A DNA stretch of 20,451 nt from Cruorifilaria tuberocauda. Its lineage: Eukaryota > Nematoda > Chromadorea > Rhabditida > Onchocercidae. The notes under the pieces were generated by a model. That model saw only the letters and a list, made by a program, of their open reading frames with translations. It was not told where the DNA came from and did no database searches. Position 1 is the first letter of the stretch, and the number at the start of each line of letters is the position of its first letter. A program made the translations under genes and the position numbers. Shown here piece by piece: positions 1 through 9,330 of this stretch. Where the stretch lies: positions 1 to 20,451 of the forward strand of contig JABVXU010000787.1 in assembly GCA_013365365.1 (NCBI GenBank). Direction: 5' to 3'.

Positions 1-134
1 TCATCATAATTATCAAAAGCAATAACACTATCAATGTTATCATCATCAGCAGCAGCAGTAATGTTAGCAAAAGTAACGAGGACTAGTAATTTGATACTTT
101 CCTGTAGTTTTCCTACTCTTTCACTCTTTTCCAT
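1..134 (-). CDS. Possible 5' exon of a secreted or membrane protein (partial, runs off the left edge)
   Basis: An ORF opens at an ATG at 134 and stays open for 44 codons to the window edge. It begins MEKSERVGKLQESIK, followed by a hydrophobic stretch LLVLVTFANITAAA, which together resemble a signal peptide. An acidic Asp-rich stretch (DDDNIDS...) follows, partly encoded by a GCT/GAT trinucleotide run. An in-frame TGA lies just upstream of the ATG, so this would be the true start if the frame is used. Base composition is less AT-rich than the flanks. No domain or family is recognisable in so short a piece, and the next exon is outside the window. A competing ORF in another frame (113-202) overlaps the start, which lowers confidence. 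Confidence 0.35.
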   Translation of the reverse strand, partial: MEKSERVGKLQESIKLLVLVTFANITAAADDDNIDSVIAFDNYD

Positions 135-202
135 TCCGCTTTTTCATCTTCTTCAAATCTATCCGATCGTATAATCCGACCAAACTTGCTAATATGCGTC
201 AT
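113..202 (-). other. Short charged ORF overlapping the possible 5' exon: uORF or alternative exon
   Basis: An ATG at 202 opens a 29-codon ORF that ends with TAG at 113-115. It reads MTHISKFGRIIRSDRFEEDE, then a charged tail KAEWKRVKE. The mix of charged residues and a tryptophan looks more like protein than the surrounding AT-rich noise. It overlaps the start of the signal-peptide-like ORF at 134 in a different frame. It could be an upstream ORF of that gene, part of the real exon with a base lost in the assembly between the two frames, or chance. No convincing splice acceptor was found before it. Confidence 0.2.
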
Positions 203-1080
203 TTGGTCTTTCACTTCATTTCATGTTTAAATTCGCCAATTATCAAAATAAAATATCAATGGGAAAAGAGAAAAAAGCAAAATGATAAGAAAGAGAAGGA
301 AAAAAAATTTTTAATAATAATTATTAAACCTTTTCCTTTCTCATGAAAAAGTTTTGTTAGGATGTAAGCAAAGTAAAAATCGATAGCTAATTCTAAGAGC
401 TTCTTCAAATATACGGTAATCAGAAGGACATTTGAAACATTTAAATAATATCTAAGAATTGCGTGTGAAAATCTGACTTTAAAATATTCTTTCTGCAACA
501 TTATTAGCAAAATATGCTTTTCCCTCTAGCCAATAGCTAAAGTTGTTAACCTAAGTGTTAATAACTTTAAACCTTTACCGTTATTATTTAAGTTTTCCCT
601 TAAACTTTATATTTTATATGAGTCATTAGAAAAAACAAGTAATGATGAAAGCCAAATCTGCTGAGTAACCTTAACACTTATGAAATACAATAATTTGAAA
701 CAATGAAATATAGTAAAGTAAATGATAAATGTAACCTTAGAATGGGTAAAGTTATACCTGTTAATTATTATAAAGGTAAGTATAAAAAAAATATATATCT
801 TCCTGTCCCTTCTTCTTATGTGATAATATTGTTCGCTGCATTAAAATTTAGAACTCATTAAAAAATTTTTTATACTTACTTGTACAGAAAAACATGGTGC
901 CAATGAAAACACGTAAGCTAACTAACTCTATTACTTAATTAATATTCTATATAGTTTATCATATTCAATATTACGATGTAGCAGTATTAACCTGCTATAA
1001 GGTATAAATAATTTTGCACAATAAACAATACGAAATGAATTATTGTAAATTAATACAAGGAATAATCAGAATTCTGTAAC

Positions 1081-1191
1081 ATAATTCATAATATCGTAAT
1101 TTTATGGGACAGAGAAGTTATCGTAATAATACCATAATTTTGCGGAATGAATAATTATCATAATAATATCATAATCTTGCAGAATAGAGAA
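1081..1191. repeat. Decayed tandem repeat, unit about 36-38 bp, three copies
   Basis: Three consecutive blocks share the order ATCATAATATC..AATTTT/CTTG..GGAcagaga/AGAATagagaa. They start near 1081, 1118 and 1154. Copies two and three are closest (TTATCGTAATAATACCATAA versus TTATCATAATAATATCATAA). No coding potential is visible. Confidence 0.5.
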
Positions 1192-2392
1192 ATAATCACA
1201 ATAGCTAAAGGATGAAGAATAGAAATAAGTAAAACTTAAATAAAAGAACCCTATAGAACAGAATTTATTATTTTTTTCCATATTTAGGAGAAGAGAGAGA
1301 GGATAGAGAGGAAAACTGTGTCACAGTATTGCGTAACATTTTTGATATCGATACCGAATTTCAGACAAGAGAGATATTTTAAAGTGTACTTAACATTTGA
1401 TGCAACAATAACAATTTACAGATTAATATTCTTCAACCATTCCACTGTTTAAATTATTGTTACAGTAATAATTTTGTATAAATTAACTTTTTCTGTTTAC
1501 TTTTATTTCAATTTCTTCAATTTTTTTCTTCTTTTTCCTAGTAATGTAACAGATTTTTTGTTCTATTTTTTAATTTTCTAGAAAATATATATAATAAACT
1601 TAATTAAGATTTTGCAGTAAATCATTTTATTCTCAATTTTATAAAAACAAAAACTATAGACACTATATCAAATACATAAATGTCTTAGTAACCAATAAGA
1701 GTAAATACATAAATAGTGATGAATTATGTGATAAGAATTTTAGTAATCAGTTCTATTTTTTAATTTTTAAGTAATAAGAGTAATTGATAATATCTGACAA
1801 TCATCAATACATATTTAATATTCAATTCTAAAATAGTTTATATCCTGTAAGTTGAAATATAATTTTTTGTCATTTTTATTTCTTCAATGAAAACGAAAAG
1901 AAAAAATGAGTAAAATTTGATCCATCAGAAATACCAGGTGAAACAGAGGTCAAAAGGTGAAAGAAAAGAAAAAAAGAAAACAGTGAAATGAAAACTATTC
2001 GATAAAAATTTATAGATATGAATGAGTAGAAAAGATAAATCTCTTCTGTAACTTTTTTTATTTCTAATTTTTATAAGAAAAGAAAGAAATGAAAATATTT
2101 GGAATTAATTAATATCACTATAATTTCTAAAAGTAAGGTAAGAGCTATAACAGATTTTAAGTAAAAGTTAATAATAAATGGGAAGTAAATCCCTGATATC
2201 TTTAAATAAATACATTATCATAATCTTTCCTTACTTTCAAACATAAGTAACCAAATATTCGAAATCAATCAAAATTAACTTCTTATTCAAATACTATATC
2301 TAACAAATATTATATCTATAAAATTAAAACTTAATTTTAATATCAATTTCATAATATCAATTAAATATCAGGAAAAAAAGAAATGAACCTAC

Positions 2393-2440
2393 CGTATTTT
2401 TAATGTTATCATTTGCACCGTCAAGTTGTAGCATTGCTTG
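2393..2440 (-). other. Candidate 48-nt internal exon, phase 0 to phase 0
   Basis: On the minus strand a good acceptor (TTTATTATCACAG) is followed by 48 bases reading QAMLQLDGANDNIKNT in one open frame, then a good donor (ACG|GTAGGTT). Length, phase and flanks are all consistent with a small symmetric internal exon, and its base composition is higher in G+C than the surroundings. The peptide is amphipathic, but I recognise no family. No partner exons were found nearby, so it could be a chance pairing of splice-like sites. Confidence 0.22.
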
Positions 2441-2463
2441 CTGTGATAATAAATGATAAATTT

Positions 2464-2478
2464 TCTCTATTATAGAGA
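2464..2478. repeat. Short perfect hairpin TCTCTAT-T-ATAGAGA
   Basis: A 7-bp inverted repeat around a single central base lies about 60 bp left of the polypurine block. It is too short to call a functional element and may simply be part of the GA/TC-rich sequence here. Confidence 0.3.
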
Positions 2479-2514
2479 GAAAAATTCTTTAGCGAATTTC
2501 ACCCCCAACTAATG

Positions 2515-2730
2515 ATTTTGAAAGGAAAGTATAATGAACGAAAGAGAGAGAGAGAGAGAGAAAATTACTGAATGATGTTGTATAATTATCTCTCTGAGAG
2601 AAAGGGTGAGAGAAAAGGATGAAAAGCTTCTTCTTTCCATCTTATCATTATATCTCCTCTTTCTCCCTCTCTCTACCTCTCTCTCTCTCCTTTTCTCTAA
2701 CCTTTTTCACTTCTTTCACCCTCCCAATTA
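2515..2730. repeat. Polypurine/polypyrimidine region with an (AG)n microsatellite
   Basis: An (AG)n tract at about 2543-2561 and a second purine-rich run (2590-2635) are followed by a long pyrimidine-rich run of CTCTC and TTTCTCC (2636-2725). Purine and pyrimidine runs sit side by side on one strand, so the strand could fold back on itself. Such sequence is also prone to triplex formation. No gene is visible within it. Confidence 0.6.
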
Positions 2731-3067
2731 ACTTTTTTTTTGTTATTTCCTCATAATATTCCTTTATCTATCTATCAGCTCTATCAATATTAACAATCGT
2801 TGTTAGCTACCGTATACTAGGAAACATTTCAAAATTCTTAAATATCATTAAAAATTGTTTATTTCAATTTTATAAATTTGCTATTTGCTATTTTTATATC
2901 AATTAAATGATATCATTTATGATTAAGTTAATTTTTCCTTGCCTAAAATATTACTTATCGCTTTTTAATTTGAACTAATTAATAAATTAATGCAAATAAT
3001 TGAAATGAATATGAAATTACAAACATTTCACAACAAAGCTAATATTTAATGAAATTATAATTGCATT

Positions 3068-3108
3068 AAATATCCGGAAATGTCCGGAAAATATTCAGAA
3101 AATATCCG
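3068..3108. repeat. Mini-tandem repeat of AAATATCCGG, four copies
   Basis: Four 10-11-bp units in a row: AAATATCCGG, AAATGTCCGG, AAAATATTCAG, AAAATATCCG. They contain the palindrome TCCGGA, which stands out in such AT-rich surroundings. Function unknown. Confidence 0.55.
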
Positions 3109-4150
3109 AAAAGTTAATGTTTTTATTTTCTTTTTCTCTTCTTTTACTTTCATTAATTACTGTAAATTAGTTTTCAAAATTTACCTAATTTTTTTTTTTG
3201 TTGTGGAAGAATGAAATGAAAAATAAATAGGAATCGATGTAATCCGGAAGAATATAATATTTTGTGAATTTAACTTTATTTCAAATTGGAATCGTTTCAT
3301 GGTTTCAGCTTCATTTTCAATTCGAAATTGTTTCATCGTTTTAATTCAATCTTATAGCTCATTAAACAGTTACTGCCAGAATAATATTGTCAAAAAAGTA
3401 ACATGATTAATGATCAAGCTGCTAATTAATTTCTCTTCAATTTGTGGTAATTTAATAAGCCTAATAATAGTATGAAAAATACAAAATTGTAATCAAAATT
3501 TTTTAAATTTAGAAATCGCATTTCAATAATAAGTTTTAGACAATGTTGAATTTCCTAAATTTCAAATCAGATTTTTTCCAATTTCAAAAATAAAGTAGAC
3601 TTTACATGGAAAAGCCGAACAGTAATGAATTATAGAAATTGGTATAAGCTAATAAACAAACTTTCCAACAAACTTTATAAATTCATTTCACTCTTTCCGC
3701 TATCCATTACTCGTATACTTTTTTTGCCAATATTTTAATGCTATTTAAAGTAAGCTTTCACTTTTACTCTTCCACACACAGACACATAACATCGTTTATC
3801 GTAGCACTCAAATGTAAACATATCATTTTTCAAATTATTGATTCTTTTTTAAATATTTATACTTGCAAGTTATGCATGCATGTATGCAAGCAGTCATCGT
3901 TAAATTTTATAAATTCATCCATTTGAAATAAAAGATAAATAAATGAAAGATTTCTTTTTTTTGTACCAAACTATCGGAAACTAATTTAAAATTGTGAAAA
4001 ATTCCAGAAGGGAAAATTTTTAAATTTAAATAAAATAATTTAATTTATTAAAATTTTATTTAATTAATTTCTTCTTTGTTTTTTTTCATTTCGTTTTTGA
4101 AAATATCAAAATAAACTAAATCAAACAATATAATTTGAATGTAATAATTC

Positions 4151-4748
4151 CTTGCTTGCATACCTGGTAGATAGCAATTTTCAATTAGCATTTTAAACGC
4201 GGAAGAACTTAATAGCAAAATTTAACCTAAGAACCTCGTAACTTTGAAAGTTCAAGTAATTACTTCTTTCGAATTTAACCCTTTTTTCTCACTTTCTTGA
4301 TACTCTTCTACAAAAACAAATAAATTTGAAATTTTGGTAAAGACGACAAAAAAAAATTTCGGAAAAAGAGTAAGATTTGAAATTGCAAGCAACATTTCAA
4401 ATTTCTACTAATTAATTAACAGAAAATGGATGAACAGATAGAATTAGCAAAGGTACAAAAAGCATGAAAGATAAACAAAAAATTTGAATAAAATTAAAAT
4501 TTAAATAGGAGCGGAATTATTATCTCAACATCTAGTATGCTACCTTTGTCACAAAATTATTAACAATCACTCATTTTATTATAGAAGAATTTTAAGAAAG
4601 TAGGAAAAAAGAGTAAAGTTCGGAAAAGACAGTTATTTACTTGAATTTTCAAAGTTACAAGGTTCTTAAGTTAAATTTTGTTATTTAAGCATTTTCTAGA
4701 TTTAAAGTGCTAATTAAAAATAGTTACCTGTCAAGTATGCAAATCAGA
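4151..4748. repeat. Foldback (inverted-repeat) element, about 600 bp, MITE-like
   Basis: The left arm (about 4151-4312) and the reverse complement of the right arm (about 4581-4748) align along roughly 160 bases with substitutions and small gaps. The strongest block is AACAAAATTTAACYTAAGAA, followed by CCTYGTAACTTTGAAARTTC. The spacer of about 270 bp has no ORF. This is the structure of a foldback or MITE-type non-autonomous element. TAATA occurs just outside both ends and could be a target-site duplication, but in such AT-rich DNA that is weak evidence. I found no other copy in the window. Confidence 0.6.
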
Positions 4749-4953
4749 AGTAATACATACGTGACAAGTAAAGGACGAAAAATGAAATGAACGAAAGACT
4801 CTTCTTGCTAAATTGTATTTGTGATGGTGAAAAACACGATTTGCAAACAAAATCTGACACCTTTCGACTGCATAGGCCGAAATATTTCAATTTTAACCTT
4901 TTGTATGTAAGACTAAAAATTTTTCTTCTTTTAGTAAAATTTAAAATATGAAT

Positions 4954-5200
4954 ATGAAATTGAACTTATCACTAAATTGTTACATTTTATATGACATATG
5001 AAATTCAACTTATCAGTTAAATATTATATTTTAATGAAATTCAATTTATCAGTGATTTGTTATATTTTATATGACACATGAAATTGAACTTATCAGTTAA
5101 ATATTATATTTTAATGAAATTCAACTTATCAGTGATTTGTTATATTTTATATGACACATGAAATTGAACTTATCAGTGAAATGTTTTATTTGATATGATG
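4954..5200. repeat. 80-bp tandem repeat array carrying repeated TTATCAG (GATA-type) sites
   Basis: Three copies with an exact 80-bp period start at 4961, 5041 and 5121; the last two are nearly identical. Each unit contains two half-units that begin GAAATT(C/G)AACTTATCA. TTATCAG, the complement of CTGATAA, occurs at 5010, 5046, 5090, 5126 and 5170, and TTATCAC at 4966. The spacings are 44, 36, 44, 36 and 44 bp. TGATAA is the known binding core of nematode GATA factors such as intestinal ELT-2; that this array is bound is inference. It lies about 1 kb beyond the 3' end of the lectin gene. Confidence 0.8.
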
Positions 5201-6172
5201 TTTCATGCAGAAATAAATGAGAAAAAAAAAATATTCCAACAGCATATTTGTATCCCTCAGTAAATTACGTTAAGTATGTCACGTATGTCAGTGATTTAAG
5301 ATAATGTTTAATGAAAATGAAGGAATTTATTGATTTGTGGGATCAAAATAATGCTCTTATTTAGCTGAAATCATTGAATGTCATAGCTATCACGTAGAAA
5401 ACGTGAGAAACTAATTTATGATGATTGAAATTTAAGAAAAAATATTGTCTGTTCGATACACTGAGATTGATTGTACTTGCTTTCAAAGCTTTACTTTGAA
5501 AATTTCATAGCTAGAAAAAAATCAATAAATCATTGAACTCAATTCTCAAAACTATTGAATATGCTGTAAAAGTTGAATAGTAAATGAACCGATAGTTTGA
5601 AATATTTTAAATTGGAAAATAAATTTATCAAACTATCAATGATTAGTTGATTGACAGATATAACTCAATATGTATTTTTCGAATATGCAAGCAAAATATT
5701 AATTTAAATTATATTATCTGTGATTCGATCAATAAAATGTGATCAAAGTGCTGAAAATTGCAGGAAGTTTTATTTTATTCAAAAAAGAAAGAAATTCATT
5801 CTGTTCAAAACATAATCGATTGCAACACACAGAAAATCAATCGATAATCGATAGATAAATTAATAATTAAAAATGAAATTTCATGTGGCAGTAGGAAGCA
5901 CTAAAGAAATTATCAATTGATCTTTTGTGATTAATATGCATAGTTTCTGGAATGTGCATAAAATCTGAGCATTTTTCTACGTCTAAAGTTTCAGGAATTC
6001 AGGAACAAAAAAAAATTTTGGTCAGGAGTTCCAGAAAAACGGGTGCAGACATAAAATTAAGCTAATATTTAGTTTGAGATGAGTTTAATCCGGAAACTGG
6101 AAAAACTGGTTGAAACAGAGATCCACTAAACAGTCTTGAAAGACTCATATTCTGGCTATTTCATGTGATCAG
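5201..6172. other. Spacer and probable 3' UTR of the lectin gene
   Basis: No coding exon is recognisable. The part nearest the lectin stop (about 5990-6172) is less AT-rich and is probably 3' untranslated sequence. It includes a perfect hairpin, AGTCTT-GA-AAGACT (6132-6145). Closely spaced ATCGAT-type palindromes occur at about 5815-5852. I could not place a clear AATAAA polyadenylation signal within the first few hundred bases after the stop. Confidence 0.45.
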
Positions 6173-8278
6173 TCAAGGTATAGATTGAGTTTTTGGAAGG
6201 GGTAAACACCAACCAATCCCACCATCAGGACAGGTTTTCGTCCAGCAATCCAAGTTATCCGGAATACAACGTTCCTCAGTTGTACACGGCCGACTTGCAT
6301 TATGACACGATGATAAAATCAAGCAACATCGGCGACTGTGATATGATAAATCGGAATTAGCAGCGGATCGGATATTAGGCTTTACTAAAAATATAAAAAT
6401 GATCATGATGAATTTGAGCAGTTAAAAGAAAGATTTAAATAAGTTAAAAAATTAATTAGCATTACGAAAAACTTTACAATAAACAACAATCAAATTTATC
6501 TAACCGAATTATTGATTAGAATATATCAAAACTTTTTATTCGTTTTCTTTTTTAGAATCATATCTTTAAATTTTAAGACTTATTTTCAAAAATTTCGATA
6601 AACAAAAAATGAAAAATTGAAATTGGAATGATTAATTCAAGTTTATTTCCGTATAAAATTCGTTTCTATGTAAATTATTAAAGAAAAAAGAAACGGAAAA
6701 AAAAAATAAATCAAACCAGTTGTTGTAATTGGTGTCTTCTTCAGTGAAAGTTTACAGAGTGCTGAATAGCCTGAGGCATAATTACAATCCCATTCATTCC
6801 AGGATCCTTCTGGACGATCAAAATCAAGCCACATTGTTAGACATAAATCTGTTCCAGATGGTAATTCTAGAAATAATAAAAATTGTTTGAAATATTACTT
6901 CCATTTCAATTTTTAGTGGTTTTTTTTGAACCATTTTGATGATAAGTCTTCTTTATCACTTTATCAATTATCAGTTTGAATTGATATTCAAGCGAAAAGC
7001 TCACCACCTCGAAAACCATCAGCATTTCGTCCAACTGCGCCATCGTTCCATTCATATGCGCCCGTTCGCGTCAATTTAACTAATCGTCCTAACCATAATG
7101 TTGGCGTTGATAAATTTGCTTCTTTTGCTACATCTTAAAGATAAAAAAACTGATAATTTATCATCATTAACATGAAATATAACCTATCACTAACTTATGA
7201 AATATAACTTATCACTAACTTATCACTTATTTTTTCATTTATCATTTTTTTTCAGCTTTCCTAAACACATGTACTATATTTCATAAAGAACTTTAATTTT
7301 CGATAACTTTTTTTTCTTTTAAAAAGTTTTAATTAAAATTAGGAAAAAGCTTTTCCTATTTTCTTTCTCCTCAATATTTTGAAACTAAATGATGGAAAAA
7401 AATTTTTGATTTTGAAATTAGGAAAAGATGAACTCACTGAAAGCAAACATATTCTCATATTCATCCGTAATCGATGCCAAATGCGCACCGAAATTAGCGC
7501 ATGCTCGTTCTGCTTCAGACCAACGCATTCGTCGTTCGATCACGTAAAAGCATGCTTTGGTACGTTCGTAACGTGTCCATCCACGTGGACATTCTATCTC
7601 ATGTATATTTAATGATTGACCTGCTGAAGCTAATACTTTTTTGTTTATTATTCTGAAAAATCTACTTTCCTCAGAAACTTCCTCCTCGCAATGCTGTAAT
7701 AATACTGAAGAACTAAATTTGATTTACAAAAGTAAATGAATGGTAAATAAGAAAGATGATATTACTTTATTCTACACTGTAAATTCAATAGCTTTAGTAA
7801 TTTCCAATAATGCTTTAGAAAAATGTTAACTAATTATATTGACTACCGGCTAATACCTATAACCTTGTATAGACCTGTCAACCTAGTATTTCAGTATTTA
7901 TTGACTTCAATATTTTTCTAATCTTTACTCTAATAATTTCTATATGAAAGAAATCACAAAGTTATTATTGCTATATTCCTTATCAGCATCTTACCTTAGT
8001 ATCTTATCGATAATTTAAAGTAAGTATAACATTCAATTATCAACACAATCTATGATAAATTATTGATATTTAATATGTTTTTAAGTATTTATGGAAATTT
8101 AAAAAACAAAAAAAAAAGGAAGAAAAGAAATAAGTAAGCTAGTAATCTTACCATTCTGTTGATATCTGTTGTTAACATTAGCTGTAGTAATCCTTGTTGA
8201 AACATGTCGTAATGGTACCAAATCAAAGATAAGTAATAAAAAATAATAATTGACGAGAATTATTTCAGGCGACATCAT
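6173..8278 (-). CDS. Secreted C-type lectin-domain protein with a Cys-rich C-terminal tail (5 exons, 294 aa)
   Basis: Exons on the minus strand: 8278-8152, 7704-7438, 7133-7005, 6866-6717, 6384-6173 (stop TGA). All four introns are phase 1, and the total is 885 nt. Residues 1-30 (MMSPEIILVNYYFLLLIFDL...) form a signal peptide. A long-form C-type lectin domain spans about 81-213. Its landmarks are C81-PRGW, C94, C111 in the first helix (WSEAERAC), LWLGRL at 144-149 in place of WIGL, YEWNDG at 158-163, C183, GSWNEWDC ending at C202, and ALC at C212; these six cysteines match the usual three disulfides. No EPN or QPD sugar-specificity motif is seen, and WND is replaced by WNE (197-199), so classical calcium-dependent sugar binding is doubtful. 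The tail (244-284) has eight cysteines and no family I recognise. N-glycosylation sequons lie at N138 and N253. Nematode lectins of this kind are usually secreted in gut, cuticle or immune settings; the role here is unknown. A second ATG at codon 2 is an equally good start. Confidence 0.9.
7172..7221. repeat. 25-bp tandem repeat, two copies, inside lectin intron 2
   Basis: ATGAAATATAACYTATCACT followed by AACTT occurs twice head to tail, then a partial third copy (ATCACTTAT). It lies in the intron 7134-7437. The core AACTTATCAC resembles the half-unit of the 80-bp array at 4954-5200. Confidence 0.6.
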
Positions 8279-8417
8279 TTGATTAACCTAATATTGTTTA
8301 CCGTTAACTATTTCAACTTATCTAACTTTCAGGATGGTATACAGTTCTCATCGAGTAGATCATTTGTTTATGCGATATAATGAACGTTGATAGACATAAA
8401 GCATCAATGTGATATTT

Positions 8418-8442
8418 GATATGAACAGTTTCCATTCATATC
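8418..8442. promoter_or_regulatory. Inverted repeat GATATGAA..TTCATATC upstream of the lectin gene
   Basis: A perfect 8-bp inverted repeat with a 9-base spacer, about 140 bp upstream of the lectin start codon. Position and symmetry would suit a dimeric factor site, but there is no direct evidence for a regulator. Confidence 0.25.
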
Positions 8443-9240
8443 ACCAAAACTATCAACAACATTAATGAAAATGTAAAGGAAAAAAGTATCATTGACTGAA
8501 TCATACCTTTTTTTTTTTCTATTCTCGAAATGTAAACAAAATTTGAATAGTTTAATTTTTTTTCTCCCATAATAAAAACTTCCTAAAATATTTCATATCT
8601 TCGTATAGAATATTAATTATGAATAAATAGCTAATGGATAAACATTTTCAGGATAAGTTTTCTGAATTATACTTTTTCAATTAATCAGGTCAACTGATAA
8701 TGAAGCATTGCTGATAATCATTATTGATGAATCATTGATATCATGATGTAAATGTACTTTAGAATGGTTATATATTATTCACTCGAAATATTACTGCTTT
8801 ACTGATTAAGCTTCAAATGATTTTAGCCAGTCTGTTAGCATCTATCATAAAGTAAATAGCTTAGGAAAAGTCAAGTAATTGTATTAAAAATCAATAGTTC
8901 CTAATTTATATCGAACAACTGATATTTGCTATTAACGATAAATTTTATTCAAACGATTCAAATTTTGAAAATAATTCAACTTTTAAAGAAATATAAGTAA
9001 TGCTGCTTTCTCTGATCGATTTCATATATTAATCCGATCATGTCCTTACACCTGTTAATTTAACTTTATATCATTAATGAATAAAAATCAGTGATAAATT
9101 CCTGTTCCATTTCTTTTTTTTTTTTTAGAATTTAATTTTCGAAATTTCAGTTAATTATTATTTTTCTAAACAAAATTCATTTCATGTAAATATACCGGTA
9201 GATAGTTAAGAAATCATAGTAATACTTAGCGTCAGCTGTC

Positions 9241-9330
9241 TTAGATATCTGATATGGCGACCTGAAAATTTCTCTTGGATTGGGAAATGGTAAACGGATT
9301 GCGATCGCATATCACATTAATGGTTTCCAT
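9241..9330 (-). other. Short ORF in a less AT-rich island (29 codons)
   Basis: An ATG at 9330 opens METINVICDRNPFTISQSKR, then NFQVAISDI and TAA. TTTTCAG followed by GTCGCC at about 9267 could serve as an acceptor or mark an exon end. The island around it (9225-9345, including GCGATCGC) is clearly richer in G+C than its flanks. It could be a short exon, a noncoding RNA, or a conserved promoter segment; I cannot tell which. Confidence 0.2.

Larger units (their letters stand above)
203..4150. other. AT-rich spacer without an established gene
   Basis: About 4 kb of very AT-rich sequence. I read both strands and found no run of exons with consistent phase and no recognisable protein motif. It contains a decayed tandem repeat (1081-1191), a polypurine/polypyrimidine block (about 2515-2730), a short TCCGG-containing minisatellite (3068-3108) and one splice-bounded 48-base candidate exon (2393-2440). 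ORFs of 60-85 codons here are rich in Phe, Lys and Ile, as expected by chance in such sequence. Confidence 0.6.

Noticed and set aside
256..510. 84-codon minus-strand ORF ending in a Phe/Ser run
   Set aside because: Low-complexity poly-A/T translation (IIIIKNFFSFSFLSF), with no family features.
3738..3926. 62-codon plus-strand ORF
   Set aside because: No recognisable motif or splice-site support; length is within chance expectation.
7379..7612. 77-codon plus-strand ORF
   Set aside because: It is the antisense shadow of lectin exon 2, whose minus-strand reading contains clear C-type lectin residues.
8695..8717. Two CTGATAA GATA-type sites upstream of the lectin gene
   Set aside because: The core TGATAA is expected about every 500-600 bp on either strand at this composition, so two sites alone are not evidence of regulation.
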